A stretch of DNA of 64,000 nucleotides, from assembly GCF_003597395.2 (NCBI RefSeq), contig NC_133771.1, positions 63,468,373 to 63,532,372 on the forward strand, in the 5' to 3' direction. Both the position numbers and the translations under genes were made by a program. Below, in pieces: positions 46,230 through 58,437 of this stretch (its first letter is position 1; every line of letters starts with the position of its first letter). The notes beneath the pieces were generated by a model that saw only the letters and a program-made list of their open reading frames with translations, did no database searches and was not told the origin of the DNA. This stretch comes from Chelonoidis abingdonii. Lineage: Eukaryota; Chordata; Testudines; Testudinidae.

Positions 46230-46330
46230 TTCTGCAATGATGCTCATGTCCACTCCTGAATCAATTTTAAAGTCAATAGTCTGTCCATGAATATTCAGTT
46301 TCACTCTCCAAGCAGGCTCTGTCATCACAC
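46230..46330 (-). pseudogene. gypsy retropepsin remnant
   Basis: The minus strand reads WRVKLNIHGQTIDFKIDSGVDMSIIAE, here split as WRVKLNIHGQTIDF and KIDSGVDMSII. The DSG at 46262-46254 is the catalytic Asp-Ser/Thr-Gly of aspartic proteases; the usual following Ala is Val. The frame ends where a hAT MITE has been inserted, a few codons downstream, so the flap and C-terminal strand are lost from the frame. Confidence 0.72.
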
Positions 46331-46379
46331 ATGATAGATCCCAGAAACAATGGTTCATGATTGTCTGCCTTCATAGCAT

Positions 46380-47122
46380 ACTCAGTGCCTTAGTGTGACA
46401 AAACAATTGCAAAATGTCCATATTTTGTGTATTTATTGTATCTTTCACCTTTAGCTGGACACATGTCTTGACCACTGAAAATTTCCACACCTTGTGCATT
46501 TATTCTAAAAAGCTTTGTCATTTGCCTGCAATTTTTTTATAGGTTAAGGACTCTTATGGTAATAGACTTTCAGCACTCAGGCTGTCTCTTTTTTACAGGT
46601 TCTAAGCTAGCTTCAGGTTTTTTTGTTTTTCTTTCCAAGTTGCTCCTGCCTTTTGTTTTGCTGTCTGACTAGTTCAGACTGTTTTGCTATCTGTATGTCT
46701 GTGGAGATATCTAAGTCTGTCTTTAATTGTAGTCGCTATGAGAGGTTCTTGTCTGTTTCTTATATTTTCATGTTTTGCAGTCTCAAAATAAAAATAATCA
46801 AAGTTTTCAGCCAACATAGGCAAAAGATCTTATAATACTCAACATTTTCTCCTGGTTCTTGAATTCGTGTGTGAAAACATGCTCTTCCATATAACACATT
46901 TCTCTTGGGTGTAAAGTATTCATGAAAAACAGCTAGAACCCTTTCATAGTCATCATTGTGACTGTCTTCAGTAAAAGCTTAAAAATCTGTGGTGCTTGCT
47001 TCTCCATAGCATAAATTAAACACCTGACTATCTCCAGTTTCCTGGTAAAATTTTGTAGCAATGTGAAATATTGCAAAATACTGCTTCCAGTCTGTCTATT
47101 CTGGTGCATTGAAGAGTGGCAT
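46380..47122 (-). pseudogene. gypsy gag remnant
   Basis: From the ATG at 47122 the minus strand reads, across several frames, MPLFNAPE, YFAIFHIATKF, HNDDYERVLAVFHEYFTPKRNV and QEPGENVEYY. These are the typical mid-Gag pieces of vertebrate Ty3/gypsy elements, in which a conserved Phe-x-x-x-Tyr-Phe and a Pro-Arg/Lys-Arg-Asn block precede the nucleocapsid. Near 46490 NKCTRCG is the first half of a CCHC zinc knuckle; the second half is disrupted. Many stops and shifts are present. Confidence 0.7.
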
Positions 47123-47200
47123 GTTTGAGATTTAGCTTACAACTTTTGTTGCAGTTTCGTTCTGTTTCTGCTCTCCTTGGGCACCATTAGGATAACATGG

Positions 47201-47418
47201 TGTCAGAAATAAAGATATGTACTTCTTGTACACAGTAGGTTGTAAGGGTGCTACTAGCAAATGTGGACTGGCTACAGAGCCTCCTTTATAGAGAGAGACA
47301 CCAGAGATATGATTATTTAATACACTCCCAGGAATGCCTGTTGTGAGCTTATGCTGCACATGGCGCCACCTAGTGGCTAAACAGTATAAAAGTTTAGCTT
47401 TCCACTACCAAGGTAACA
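47201..47418 (-). repeat. LTR of the gypsy element
   Basis: On the minus strand it begins TGTTACCTTGG (plus 47418) and ends ATTTCTGACA (plus 47201), 218 bp with TG...CA ends. It contains a TATA-like 'cttttatactg' and lies directly upstream of gag. No second copy was found in the window. Confidence 0.6.
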
Positions 47419-47669
47419 GAACAATCCACCAAGACCTATTCTAAGAAAAAAAGAGTGAAAATGAATTGAACCCTGAGAGAAGGGAATGTGTGCAGTGGCC
47501 TAACAAAACCAAGCAGTGTAATCATTAACTTTGTTCAGCTTTCCATTAATAAAGTTCCTGTTAAGTTCAGTAAATAATAATCAATTCACAACCATTTTGT
47601 TCTTTAAAATTCAGGGGATATGGCTTTAAGAGGTTCAGGATTGGATGGTGGCCAGCACTAAAAGTCTTA

Positions 47670-48520
47670 GGCCTTGTCTACACTTGAGAGTTACAGCGCT
47701 GGTGATGGCTTTACAGCGTTGTAACTCACTCCCCGACCACACTGGCAAGGAACATACAGTGCTGTATCTCCCTGGCTACAGCCCTGCTTGTACTCCACCT
47801 TGATGAGAGGAATAAAGAATATAGCACTGCTGTTGCAGCACTGGGGTGCCAGTGTAAACAGGGAATAATCTTACTACGCTATAACTGACCTCCGGAACCT
47901 TCCCATAATCCTTTTAAATAAAGATTACTCTCTTTGTTTTGTTGTGATGCCTCTGTTTGTTTTGTTGTGAACTCTGGACTCCGGGACCTGCTTATCAAAA
48001 AAAACAAACACAGCTCCTGTTTGCTGTGAAGGAGCAGAGGCAGGCAGGGAGCTCCCTTTAGAATGCTCAAAGCAAGTGTTTGCTTGAAGAGAGGGGGAAG
48101 GAAGGGACTTGAGGAGAGAAGCAGTGCGCCCGTTTCCCAGCGGCTGCTTATCTGGTCTGTGAGGAAAAAGCAAAGAGGGCTATGTGCTTTCAGTGAGTGA
48201 GAGAGGGGTGGGGAAGGGGATTGGAACTTCCAAGGCAGGGAGCTGACACAGTGTCGGCTCCAAAAATCCACTCTTTCTCTCCCACATGCTCCCTGTCACA
48301 CTCCACACCACCCCTTTTGAAAAGTATGTTGCAGCCACTTGGGTAGCTATCCCAGCGTTCATAATGCACCGCTCCCAATGCCTCTGCAGATGCTGCAAAT
48401 GTGGCCACGACAGTGTGCTGGTAGCTGTCAGTGCGGCCAGACTGCAGCACTTTCCCTATTCAGCTGTACAAAGATAGGTTTAACTCCCAGAGCTGTACAG
48501 CTGCAAGTGTAGCCATACCC
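47670..48520. mobile_element. Harbinger-like non-autonomous element, 851 bp
   Basis: Left end ggccttgtctacacttgaga and inverted right end gggtatggctacacttgcag share the gKcTACACTTG core and are flanked by TTA (47667-47669 and 48521-48523). Internal words 'gttacagcgctgg' and 'gagctgtacagctg' extend the inverted relation. No transposase is recognisable. Confidence 0.75.
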
Positions 48521-48523
48521 TTA

Positions 48524-50029
48524 GAGCTTGGTCTGGTGTAAATCTTTCCAGCTCTTGCTATGCTTCTCTATTGCTTACTGATTTTATAACACAATTTACC
48601 AAAAATTGGAATAGATTAAGTTGAAATGTTGTTGTAATTGTCTGTATAGGATCTAGTTTATGTTTAAGATAAAATTGCTACACACAGTGGAGGCTGATTA
48701 TTCTAAGGTGCCTAAAGATAAAGGAATTCCTGGCTCACCAATGTGAACAGGGATGAGATTGAAAACAGCACCTGATCAGTATGGAAAGCAGCATGTGAGA
48801 GAATTGGAAGAGTCAAATAACTGGTTTAAGCTTACTTAGCCATCAGTAGCACAACTGAAAAATGGAGCTATATTTAAGCAATGGCTTTATTCCATATGTT
48901 ATAGCCTACAGCGTTGAATATGTCAATATATTTCACTGGGATTAAGATCAAATGGATCCTATGAAAATACCCAAGTTGCTTGAAGATACTGAAATCCAAA
49001 GAAATATTTTATTACAAGCATACCTATCATGCAAAGAAGAAGGGGCTATGTGAATATATAATAGATATACAACCGGTCTGAAAAAGTAAGCTCCTGTGAA
49101 TTTGGACAAGTTACGATTCATTGGAATACAAAATAAGAAAAAAGAGAGTCTTGGCTCAGTAAAGCAGAGTGTTTGCAGCATATAGTCACTATTTGCAGAG
49201 CACTGGAGGTTTGTGAGCATTATATTAAAATGCCAAACCCTTGAATTATGACTTTATGAAGAAAATGTATGAACGAGTATCAGTAACAACTTGCCCATGG
49301 CATGAAGACTATAAAAATGAATATAGACACACACATAAGCTTCTGTCCAGAATCCCTCTCATTGCACAGAGAAAACTGATCATAAGAACAATCTCAAATC
49401 AAAGACACGATTAAAAACTCAAGACACTGACTGATTTAATCTTGAAAAAAGTAAAAAATACATTCTTATTTAGCATTAGATTTAGCTAAGCCATCTGCTA
49501 CAGCCAATAACATAAGTGAACGAAACATCATAAAAACACTATCTTGGTTGTTATTTTAATGAAAAGACTAAATGGGAGGGCACATGGAGGGACAATTACT
49601 TCTCAAAATGGAGATGCTCTCATGGAGAGTGGAAAAAGTGCAAATGAAACAAGATCTGAACAGTCATCAAAAACTAAAACTGTGACATACTGAGATTCAG
49701 AAATAAGCAGGATAACTCCTAAAACTGTTTCACTTTTGGTGTCCCTTTGAATTTGTTGGTTATCTTCATGAATAAGTGCAAGGGTTGAAATATCGCAAAA
49801 GAGACACATTTCTGGCTCAGACAGAAGAAGAAAATTGTAGAAACCTCATGAAAATTCCTTGTTCCTCTCTTCCCTCTGCCCCCGAGTCCCAGATTACTTT
49901 TTCAGAGTCAAGAGAACTGGATAGGTAGCCAAGCTACTGGATGATTCTATAAACCAAACTTCGAGGTTCAAAGCAGTTGATATGAAAGACATTTAGAGGA
50001 TATTCATAACTGCATAAATTATGTACCTA
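48524..50029. other. Non-coding stretch, nothing recognised
   Basis: AT-rich without supported features. Confidence 0.5.
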
Positions 50030-51238
50030 TTGTGAATACTAGGACAAGTGGTCTAGACCCACTCAAAACAAAAGGCCTGACCCTCAACTAAGGGAGAAGA
50101 ACTACTGAGCCCACGGCACAAGCATTTACCACAGAGTGACCAACACACTCCCAGTCTGAGGTTTATCACCAGAAAATTCTGTTTTGTACTGCACAGCCCT
50201 CTTCTAGAGAGTACCAAAATCCTGGATCCATTATTCCCTTAAAGAAATAATATGCACCCAACTTGTTACTCCAAACAGAGTTACCCAGGTGTTTCAGCTT
50301 ACCCAGATATTTCAACTTGAACATACTGGATTAGATAAACCATTAAATTATTAACTACAAAGATTTTTAAGTGAGTACAAGTAATGAAGTAGAACAATCA
50401 GAAATGGTTAAAAGGCAACTGGTGCCTAACTTAACAAACAATGTTAAATTCAAAGCAAAGTTTTCTCACCAAATGCCTTTGGCAGTCCCACTGACCAAAC
50501 TCCCTAGTTAGGGCCCCTTCCCCAGAGTCCATCATCTACTTCCTTTGTCTCTTCAGGTGCAGTGAATGCAATACGCAGGGGATGCCTTCGGCTGTTTGTC
50601 CCTCCTTTTTATAATTTCAGTCTCCCTCTTGAAAAACATTTCCAGCGGAGACCCTGGAGAATAAGTCTATATGAAAGGCTAGTCTCTGTCTTTTTTTTAA
50701 TTATTATTATTATTATTTTAACCTGTTTGAACCTCCTTTGTCCTCCCTGCCTCCTTGATGCTGCTGTTTACTGCTTAAATGAAAATTAAGCAAAGCACAT
50801 ATTCCTTTGTTTAGGACAGACCTGTTTGCCAACTTCTGTTTATTTGTTTGGGCAGGGCTGTGAGGTTGGAACATGTGTTTTTTTTGCACACCCTGCTTGC
50901 TGCTATCTGAAAAATGATTTTTTTTTTAGCCTGATTATGCACTTCTGAGGCCAAACTTCTGTTTCTCTAATTAGTTGGAAATTGACCTAATAAGGAATTC
51001 ATGATCATGCCATTTGTGAGCCTAACAATAATAGAGTACAGTGACAGATCATAAACTCACTTCCATCATTCTTCAGTACAATGTAATAATCAAAGTATTA
51101 ACCATACTGTTCAAACATCTTTCACGTTAAATATTAAAGAATAATGTTCTTACTCTAGTGACATTAGGTTTCTGTCTTAAAGTAATTCATGTGAAAGATT
51201 TGACAGCTGTTCATTACATAAAACCTGTTGTCAATACA
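50030..51238 (-). repeat. Probable antisense LTR-like repeat
   Basis: 'ttgttactccaaacagagtt', 'cttcaggtgcagtgaatg', 'cggctgtttgtccctccttt' and 'cctgattatgcacttctgag' follow the order I recall for an LTR family in reverse. It could run from tgtgaatact (about 50030) to tgtcaataca (about 51238), giving TG...CA ends. An (ATT)n run lies at 50699-50717. No target duplication was proven. Confidence 0.4.
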
Positions 51239-52274
51239 TAATCTCTAATGCCTGTTACAATGGCAGTTCCACAGGCATATTTACTGCAGGTTAATAAGCA
51301 AGGATTTCAAAATGTTATTTGGGGAGGCACTTCAAAATGGGAAGTCCTTACCCACTGGATCAAGCATTCCAGAGAGGAAGGGAGGGGAGCAAATCCTACA
51401 TCACCAAGAACAGTTGTTTTGTTCTTTATCACATCCAGAAGGATCTCTTATTTGTCCTTAAGTCATACATTGTTTCAAGCCAACAAAGGACCTTATAATA
51501 GAACAGAATTGTAAACTTACTGTTTGTTCTCTCTTCTGTGCTATGGGTTTTAAAATTTACTTTACTTTATTCAAGTGATTGCCCTACCTGTTTCTTCCTA
51601 CTTATCTTCCATTTACTCTCCCTACCTTCCTCTGGACTATTTTTATTTATAGTTCTCTCATAATGCCAATGATCATGGATTTTTATCATGCATCTTATGA
51701 TATTTGGTGCTTTTCTTAAAGCCCCAGCTCCTCCATATTTGTGTTGTGCTTTTTTTTTTTAGACTCTTAGTCTTTTTAAACTATCTTAAATCCTCTTCCT
51801 TCTCTTAATGGGGTTTCTAATGCTTTATCTATTTTCAGTTACTACAAGTTCAATACTTTTGTTCTTGCTTGGAACTAACATTTTTGTCTGTCTTTTAATG
51901 CTGTGGTCTCCTAATACCCTTCAGTGTTTTCAATCAAAGGTGATATATAGAAGGTGGTAGTTTACATTGATATAGCATCTTTCCTCCTGACTGAGCCTCA
52001 GACACTTTAATTTTTTTAATCTAGGTTCTTGCACCAGACCTATCACTAGTTTGTTAAAATCTTGCGAGGCACTCCCAATCAAAATAACACACATGTATGC
52101 ACTGAAATAACAGCAACTTCTGGGAGAAATGGTAGGCAGCAGGTAGAAACAGTGACAATAAATGTTTTCTGCTCTCATCTTGCTAGAAGATTATGCTTAC
52201 CTCTCTCAGGCAAGGACCTAACTACTGTAACTTACTTATTCTTTACATCTATTGTGCTTTAAGAAGTAAATGGA
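51239..52274. other. Non-coding stretch, nothing recognised
   Basis: T/C-rich patches at 51570-51780, no gene supported. Confidence 0.45.
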
Positions 52275-54145
52275 AACTCCAGCTTCTGGAGCATTGCACT
52301 GTGCGTAGCTATTCCATAGCTATCCCATAGTTCCTGCAGTCTCCCCCACCCCTTGGAATTCTGGGTTGAGATCCCAGTGCCTGATGGGGCAAAAATCATT
52401 GTCGCGGGTGGTTCTGGGTAAATGTCATCAGTATTCCTTTCCTCGGGATTAACAATGGCAGACAATTCATTTTGCGCCCCTTTCCCTGGATGCCCTGGCA
52501 GACCCCATAGCATGGCAAACCATGGGCTGTTTTGCCTTTGTCATGTCACCATATGTGTACTGGATGCCGCTGACAGAGGGCGATACTGCAGCGGCTACAC
52601 AGCAGCATTCATTTGCTTTTGGCATGACAGCAGAGATGGTTGTTGTTCTGTACCGTCTGCTGCCATGTCAATTGGCAATGAGATGACGGTTATCTGTGTT
52701 CTGTTATCTGCTGCTATTATGGAAGCCCTGGCTGAGGTCGGCTGGGGAGGCAAAAAAGGAATGACTCCCTGAGTCAATCTCTCCTTTATGGTATCTAAAA
52801 ATAGAGTCAGTCCTACCTAGAATTTGGGCAAGTGTGCTAGAGAACCGTGTATCAGAGAACCAGAAAGCACAGCAGCTCCATGTCAGATCCTGTAAAAATG
52901 ATGAGTTGCATGCATTCACGGGGGGTGCCCCTGCAACAACCCCACCCGTTGCTTCCCTCCTCCCCCAACCTTCTTGGGCTACGTGCAGTGTCCCCCCCCA
53001 TTTGTGTCATGAAGTATAAAGAATGCAGGATAAGAAACACTTGACTTGTTAGTGAGATAAATGAGGGGAGGCGCCTCCAGCTGCTATGATAGGTCCAAGA
53101 CAATTAAGCGGTGTGGGGAGAGAAACCCAGCATCCCGCTGCTATGATAGTCCCAGAGTGTACAGAATCTTTTCTTTACACATGAAGGAGGGGCTGATGGA
53201 GCCGGAATCATTTCTATTTTTACCCAGGCACCCCCGGCCAGCCTCACCTGAGGCCAGCCAGAGTACTCAGCAGCTACAGGCATATTGTTACTGTCTGCCA
53301 CCGGGGAGGGAAGAGGGCAGATAGCTGCTCTTACTGCCACAGCATCGCCGTCTACCAGCAGCATTCGTACACATAGGTGGACATTAAAAACAGTCAAGAA
53401 CGATTTTTTTCCCTTTCTTCATGTGGGGGAGGGAGTAAATATTGACGAGCTATACCCTGAACCACGCCAATAATGTGTTTTTGAACTACAGGCATATGGG
53501 AGCTCAGCCAAGAATGCAAATACTTTTCGGAGACTGCTGTGGACTGTGGGATAGTGGAGTCCTCAGTACCCTTCCCTCCCTCCATGAGCGTCCATTTGAT
53601 TCTTTGGCTTCCGTACGCTTGTCACGCAGCACTGTGTAGCTTGGAGACTTTTTTCAAACGCTTTGGCATTTTGTCTTCTGTAACGGGGCTCTGATAGAAC
53701 AGATGTGTCTTCCCATAGAGCGATCAGATCCAGTATCTCCCATACGGTCCATGCTGAAGCTCTTTTTGGATTTGGGACTGCATGGCCACCCGTGCTGATC
53801 AGAGCTCCACAGTGGGCAAACAGGAAATGAAAATCAAAATATCGCGGGGCTTTTCCTGTTTACCTGGCCACTGCATCCGAGTTCAGATTGCTGTCCAGAG
53901 CAGTCACAGTGGTGCACTCTGGGATACTGCCCGGAGGCCAATACCATCGATTTGCAGCCACACTAACCCTAATCCGATATGGTAATACCGATTTTAGCAC
54001 TATTCCTCTCATTGGGGAGGAGTACAGAAACCGATTTAAAGAGCCCTTTATATTGATATAAAGGGCCTCGTAGTGTGGACGGGTGTGGTGTTAAATTGGT
54101 TTAACGCTGCTAAAATCGGTTTAAACACGTAGTGTAGACCAGGCC
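52275..54145. mobile_element. Second PIF/Harbinger-like element, left-truncated
   Basis: It matches the element at 24931-26533 along its length: 'gcattgcactgtg', 'ttctgggt', 'ccagtgcctgatggggcaa', 'ggtggttctgggta' on the left and 'gtccagagcagtcac', 'gcactctgggata', 'ggggaggagtacagaaa' on the right. The right end cacgtagtgtagaccaggcc stops at 54145 and is followed by TTA. The left about 140 bases with the TIR are missing. SANT-like remnants occur in both orientations again (plus 52790-52930, minus 53620-53790). Confidence 0.75.
53620..53790 (-). pseudogene. Myb/SANT-like N-terminal fragment
   Basis: The minus strand starts MQSQIQKELQHG and runs toward a decayed SANT helix region before a frameshift and a stop. 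It corresponds to the N-terminal start piece seen at about 26200-26130 in the other Harbinger-like copy. Confidence 0.45.
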
Positions 54146-54459
54146 TTACTATACAGCTGTATGGTACTAGAGTCAAAAAGAAAACAAATATTTCTTCTGA
54201 ATATAATAGGATCTTATGGGTCAGCGTAGGGAACACAATCCCTGGGAGGAGGATATGGTTAAATCCACACTTCTTTCACTGTCCCATACCCAAGGGCTAA
54301 ATAGTGTTATTAATTGAAAATAATTAAATGGAGACAGTTTTCCCTGCCTGAAGTCAAATAGGATCTGAGAGATTGGGGGTAAAAATTTAAAAAATGTCTA
54401 AATCACTGATGGGAAGTACCAACAGTACCAACCCTCCCACTCACATCCTCCCCAGAAAA

Positions 54460-54740
54460 ACCCACACAGCAGCAAGTCTCAGAGCCCTGATCAATTGACT
54501 CCGCTTGCTGCAGGGCTAAAAATGTCAGCATAGACATTCCAGCTCAGGCTGGAGCCCAGGCTTTGAAATCTGGCAAGTGGGGAAGGTCTCAGAGCTGAAG
54601 CTCCAGCTTGAGCTCAAATGTCTACATGGCTATTATTAGCCTTAAAGCATGAGCTCCACAAGCCACGATCAGTTGACCTGGGCTCTGAGACTTGCTGCTG
54701 CGGGTCCCTCTTTTTTGCTATGCAGACATATCCTTAGGTT
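54460..54740. repeat. Foldback repeat of about 280 bp
   Basis: 'agcagcaagtctcagagccc' and 'tgatcaattgac' (54469-54505) pair with 'gatcagttgacctgggctctg' (core) and 'agacttgctgctgc' (54668-54703). Inner words 'ttccagctcaggctggagc' and 'gctccagcttgagctc' pair as well. The ends are undefined; probably a MITE. Confidence 0.65.
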
Positions 54741-55566
54741 CCTAAGTCATATATTTTCAAAAGTGACTGGATATAATTTAAAGTCAATGGGTCTTAAACT
54801 CCTACACTTCATATGTACTTTTCAAAATGTTACCCTGGATATCAGTTGATGTGATAGGAAAGAATACCATTTCTCACTGCTTTTTTACAGCACATTTTAT
54901 TATAGGAATGATAGAAAACTGAAATAAACTTGCTGCATTTTATTGATATAAAAAGACAGAAAAAACACAGAAATAGAACTTGTTATGGTTTTGCTTAGCT
55001 TAATTTTGGAAGTCTCTAAAGGTGAAAAAAGTATTCCCTCACTATGCATGGTTATAATATCTAATCTGCAGTTATTTAAACAAGCTGGAATAAGATCTTA
55101 ACTAAAGGTCAGCTAATATCTTCATAAAGCTGTGCAGAATGTAAAAAGTTCTTTCATTCTCTCATATCTGTTATTTATGGTGTTCCTGAGAATTCAGGGA
55201 TGCTCCTTGTGGGCAGTAAAAGGCAAAGAGTTGAATATTAGTTTAGTAACTTCTACACCTCTTTTATATTGATATATAGCCATCGCGTTCAATTACTGAT
55301 ATCGAATGTAACTGAGGGATCTCAGTCCTGTAGCGCTTGCCACTCACCTCCTACAGCAGGCTGCCATGGAACTGCTGTTCCAGCCTCAGTTTTCCTTAGG
55401 TGGTACATAAATTAAACCTGTCATCTTCTGTAACTCCAGTCCTTTGGCTGGGTTACTTGTATCTCTCCCCTTTCAGGACTGGAAAGAGTCTGGCCTCACC
55501 CAAAGTTCTACCATCCCCCTTAATGGACCTTTGCTCATAGTCCCAGGAGTTTGGGCTTTCATTTCA
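54741..55566. other. Non-coding stretch
   Basis: No supported features. 55310-55566 has composition like an LTR flank but no boundary was found. Confidence 0.4.
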
Positions 55567-55735
55567 GCATAGGCACTGACTCCGTGGTTGCTCTGGTGCT
55601 CAATCACCCCCTGGGGAAGAAAAAAAAGGGGGGGTGGCTGCTCAGCAACCTTGAGTCACCAGTAGGTGGCCGGAGCATATACATGATGCACAGTGAAACT
55701 GGATGGCAGCAAGCACCCACCAGCAATAGCAAAAG
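55567..55735 (+). mobile_element. Partial hAT element, same family as 13.8 kb
   Basis: 'cataggcactgactccgtgg' at 55568 matches the terminal repeat of the element at 13828, followed by related 'gctctggtgctc' and 'ctggggaagaaaa'. The other end is not recognisable, so the copy is truncated or internally deleted. Right coordinate is approximate. Confidence 0.6.
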
Positions 55736-56534
55736 TAAGCACATTTGCATCTCTGGGCCTCTTCTACCCACTCTTCTGGTGTTGCTGCATTACAAGTTTC
55801 TTCCTTTACTTTATTCTAACCCTGTCAAGAAAAGTTCAAGCAGGAACATATAAAAACAAAGTCCCAGTATTCCTGTTGTTGTTGCCATCTCTGGACAGCG
55901 TTCTCAGCAGCCTCTTTCCCTGTCCAAGACCCAGGCCCATCCTCTCCTTTGGGTCCCTCCTCTCTGGGTGGTGCTGTCAGGGACTTGTTTACTTAAATCT
56001 CCTACTTCTACTTGAGGCCTTGCAGGTTTCTCCTGCTTCTTATTCTTCTCTGATCCCTTCTGGCAGAGCACTAGTGTCTCTGGGCAGCTTCCTCTGGTCT
56101 GACCGTGTGGAGCCCCTTCACTGTGGCTCTTTCCTCAAATAGCTACCCTGTTCTGTCTCCTATCCCTGTTGCTGTTAGCCTGCCCATAGACTGCAGCTCA
56201 GGAGGTGACTGCTCCCTTTTAAAAAATGTCAGTGTTAGTTCCCTGGTAGGTCTATAGACTCCCCATTACATTGAAATATGCTGGTAGTACAACTCATAAA
56301 ACTAGGATTAAGATAGGTGTGGTGTGATTTAAGTTGTAAAAATAGGACCAAATATACTGTAAGATGCACGTGTATACAATGGGGGAATTCTGGTCCTAGT
56401 ACTGTGAGGAAATATTAAATAAGCCAACAATGAGGTTTGTCAACCCTACTGAATTTTATTCATCTTTCCATAACCTCAGAAACGAAACTCTAATATAACA
56501 AGTCTCAGGTAAAATGAGATGTGACAATTATGCC

Positions 56535-56908
56535 ACACTCTTTGGCACCAGATAGTCTAGACCTTATTTGGAATATTACCATCAGAATGGGGGATCAACT
56601 CTTCAAAAGAAGACAAACTGGGGAGTTCAGAAGCTAGATCTAAGAGCAAAGATTAAGCTGCAGAGAAGACCATGAGAGGAGATAATGCTCTACAGATATG
56701 TAAAAGGATATTTAAAAGAACAGAGACAAATTTATTTCTATTAGTCAGAAGAGACAGAAGAGTTAGCAATTGGCTTAAATTGCAGCAGAAAGCATTCCAG
56801 TTGAATACTAAAAACTTGAGGAATTGCTATCTTTGGTGCCCAATGTAGCCTGGAATGTTTCCAATCAATGGGATGAGACTACTAGAGATTCCTTTCAGCT
56901 GTAATGAT
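56535..56908 (+). repeat. CR1-type LINE 3' fragment
   Basis: Plus-strand words: 'aagaagacaaactggggag', 'gctgcagagaagaccatgag', 'atatgtaaaaggatatttaa', 'agagttagcaattggcttaa' and the terminal 'gagattcctttcagctgtaa'. This order fits the end of the RT region and the 3' untranslated region of CR1/L3 LINEs. Confidence 0.7.
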
Positions 56909-58060
56909 TCATTGTCCAGTCAGTCCTTAGCCTCCTTTCTGAAATTATCAAGTGTACCACTTAACATTGGCTATGATATGGTGACTGTTGAGAACTAGTA
57001 ATTGAATGGATGCTACCCAGAACAGTTAAGTAAATAACTTGGAAATAATAACTTACTCAATTATTTTTTAATTTTTTTCTTCTTTTGGCATGTCTGCAAG
57101 CACTTAGAGGTTTCCTAGAAGCCCAGTTTGAGTGTACATGTGAGTGAGTTGGCATTTTTTTAATTTTCAGATTTGATTGTGAACAGATTGATTAGAGTAT
57201 TCCATACTCGATGTTGAAAACTTGAGTTGTGTGGGATACTTGTGATTGGTCTTGTAAACTACACAGCACTCTTTCTGTTTTCTAATACGATGATTGGGGG
57301 GCATGGATTAGCATTCATGTCGCACACCCCGTCAGTACCCTGCCCAGGCCAGGGAAGCTAATGATCCAATCAGCGGACCAAATTCAGTGATGAATCCTGG
57401 TCATGTGCCACCTGAGGCATGTTGCTCATACACAAAGAAGATAGGAGGATTATTTGAAGAATCTGCTAGAATCTGGAATCTCTTGGAGATGTAGCAGTAC
57501 ATGGGATTGGGGAATTTTTCAAACATTAAATCTTTCTTTCTAGAACAGAAATGTCCTTGCCTCATTTATGGTGCCTTGGGCTATTATGAGATTTATTAGC
57601 TTGGTGTAGAGCATTTCTTCTCATTGCATTTAGAGTAACTGCACGGTCATAGTTGCACTGAACATGGTAAGATCCTTGTTACTAGCTTTTGAGTTTTCTG
57701 TGCCAGGACTTTAGTGTGTAGTTTTGGGATCTCTGCCCTCCTGCTATGCCAAGCAGTGTCCTATTGTCTTACACAGATACTCTCATACATCAGTTTTAAG
57801 GTTTGCTATCCATGGCCATTCATGCAAGTTAAACTCCATCACTAAAATGATCAAGAAAGCAAACTGAAAAGGATTGTGAGCATAGCCAAAGCAAACTCAT
57901 TTTTAAACTCAAGTGAATACTAATGGAAAATCTTCTTGCAATATTTGCCCAGCTTTACTACTGACTCACTTCACTCAGAGTAGACTACCAAGAAGCAGTC
58001 AGAAGGTGATTGCTGTCATTCATTACTATTGAAGTCTCATTCAATACTTTTGAAGAGCAG
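56909..58060. other. Non-coding stretch, nothing recognised
   Basis: AT-rich with no supported feature. A sub-segment at about 57290-57430 has more even composition but no identifiable motif. Confidence 0.45.
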
Positions 58061-58437
58061 CAGACAGGGAGCAGGGATTGATTAATTACACAAGGTGCAG
58101 CTAGGCAGGGAGAGGCAGGGCCTATATAAGTCAGAAAGCTGGCAACAGAAGGGGGCCCAGGTTCCCCTACCAGTTACTGTGGATGTGGTACTAAACAGAC
58201 AGAGGACAGTGGGCTGCCTGATTTGTTCCAGAAAGACTTTGTTACATATTCCAGAAAGGGAGGTGAATGTGTATGGTGACCTGGCCAGAGGGCTGAGTCA
58301 TGAAAAGGAGGCTGCAGTTCCTGGAGCAAGTGGGACTGAAGGGCAAGAAAACAGAGGTGAAGACACCACCAGAGGAGGGTGCAACATGTGGTAGAGCTAA
58401 TCCACAGGAGGGGACATCACCTGTGGTGAGTGTACCC

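Larger units (their letters stand above)
45565..47418 (-). mobile_element. Ty3/gypsy retrotransposon remnant, antisense
   Basis: Read on the minus strand the order is LTR (47418-47201), gag (from 47122), zinc-knuckle remnant (about 46500), retropepsin (about 46320-46237), then the beginning of reverse transcriptase (to about 45570). This is the order of Ty3/gypsy elements. A hAT MITE (45966-46228) interrupts pol. The distal part of pol and the other LTR are missing, so the element is truncated near 45565. Confidence 0.72.

Noticed and set aside
47670..48520. Candidate promoter/CpG island
   Set aside because: TTA duplications and inverted ends show it to be a Harbinger-like insertion.
55693..56142. 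149-codon plus-strand open frame with hydrophobic stretches
   Set aside because: Leu/Ser/Pro-rich composition only; no start context, no splice pattern and no family resemblance that I can name.
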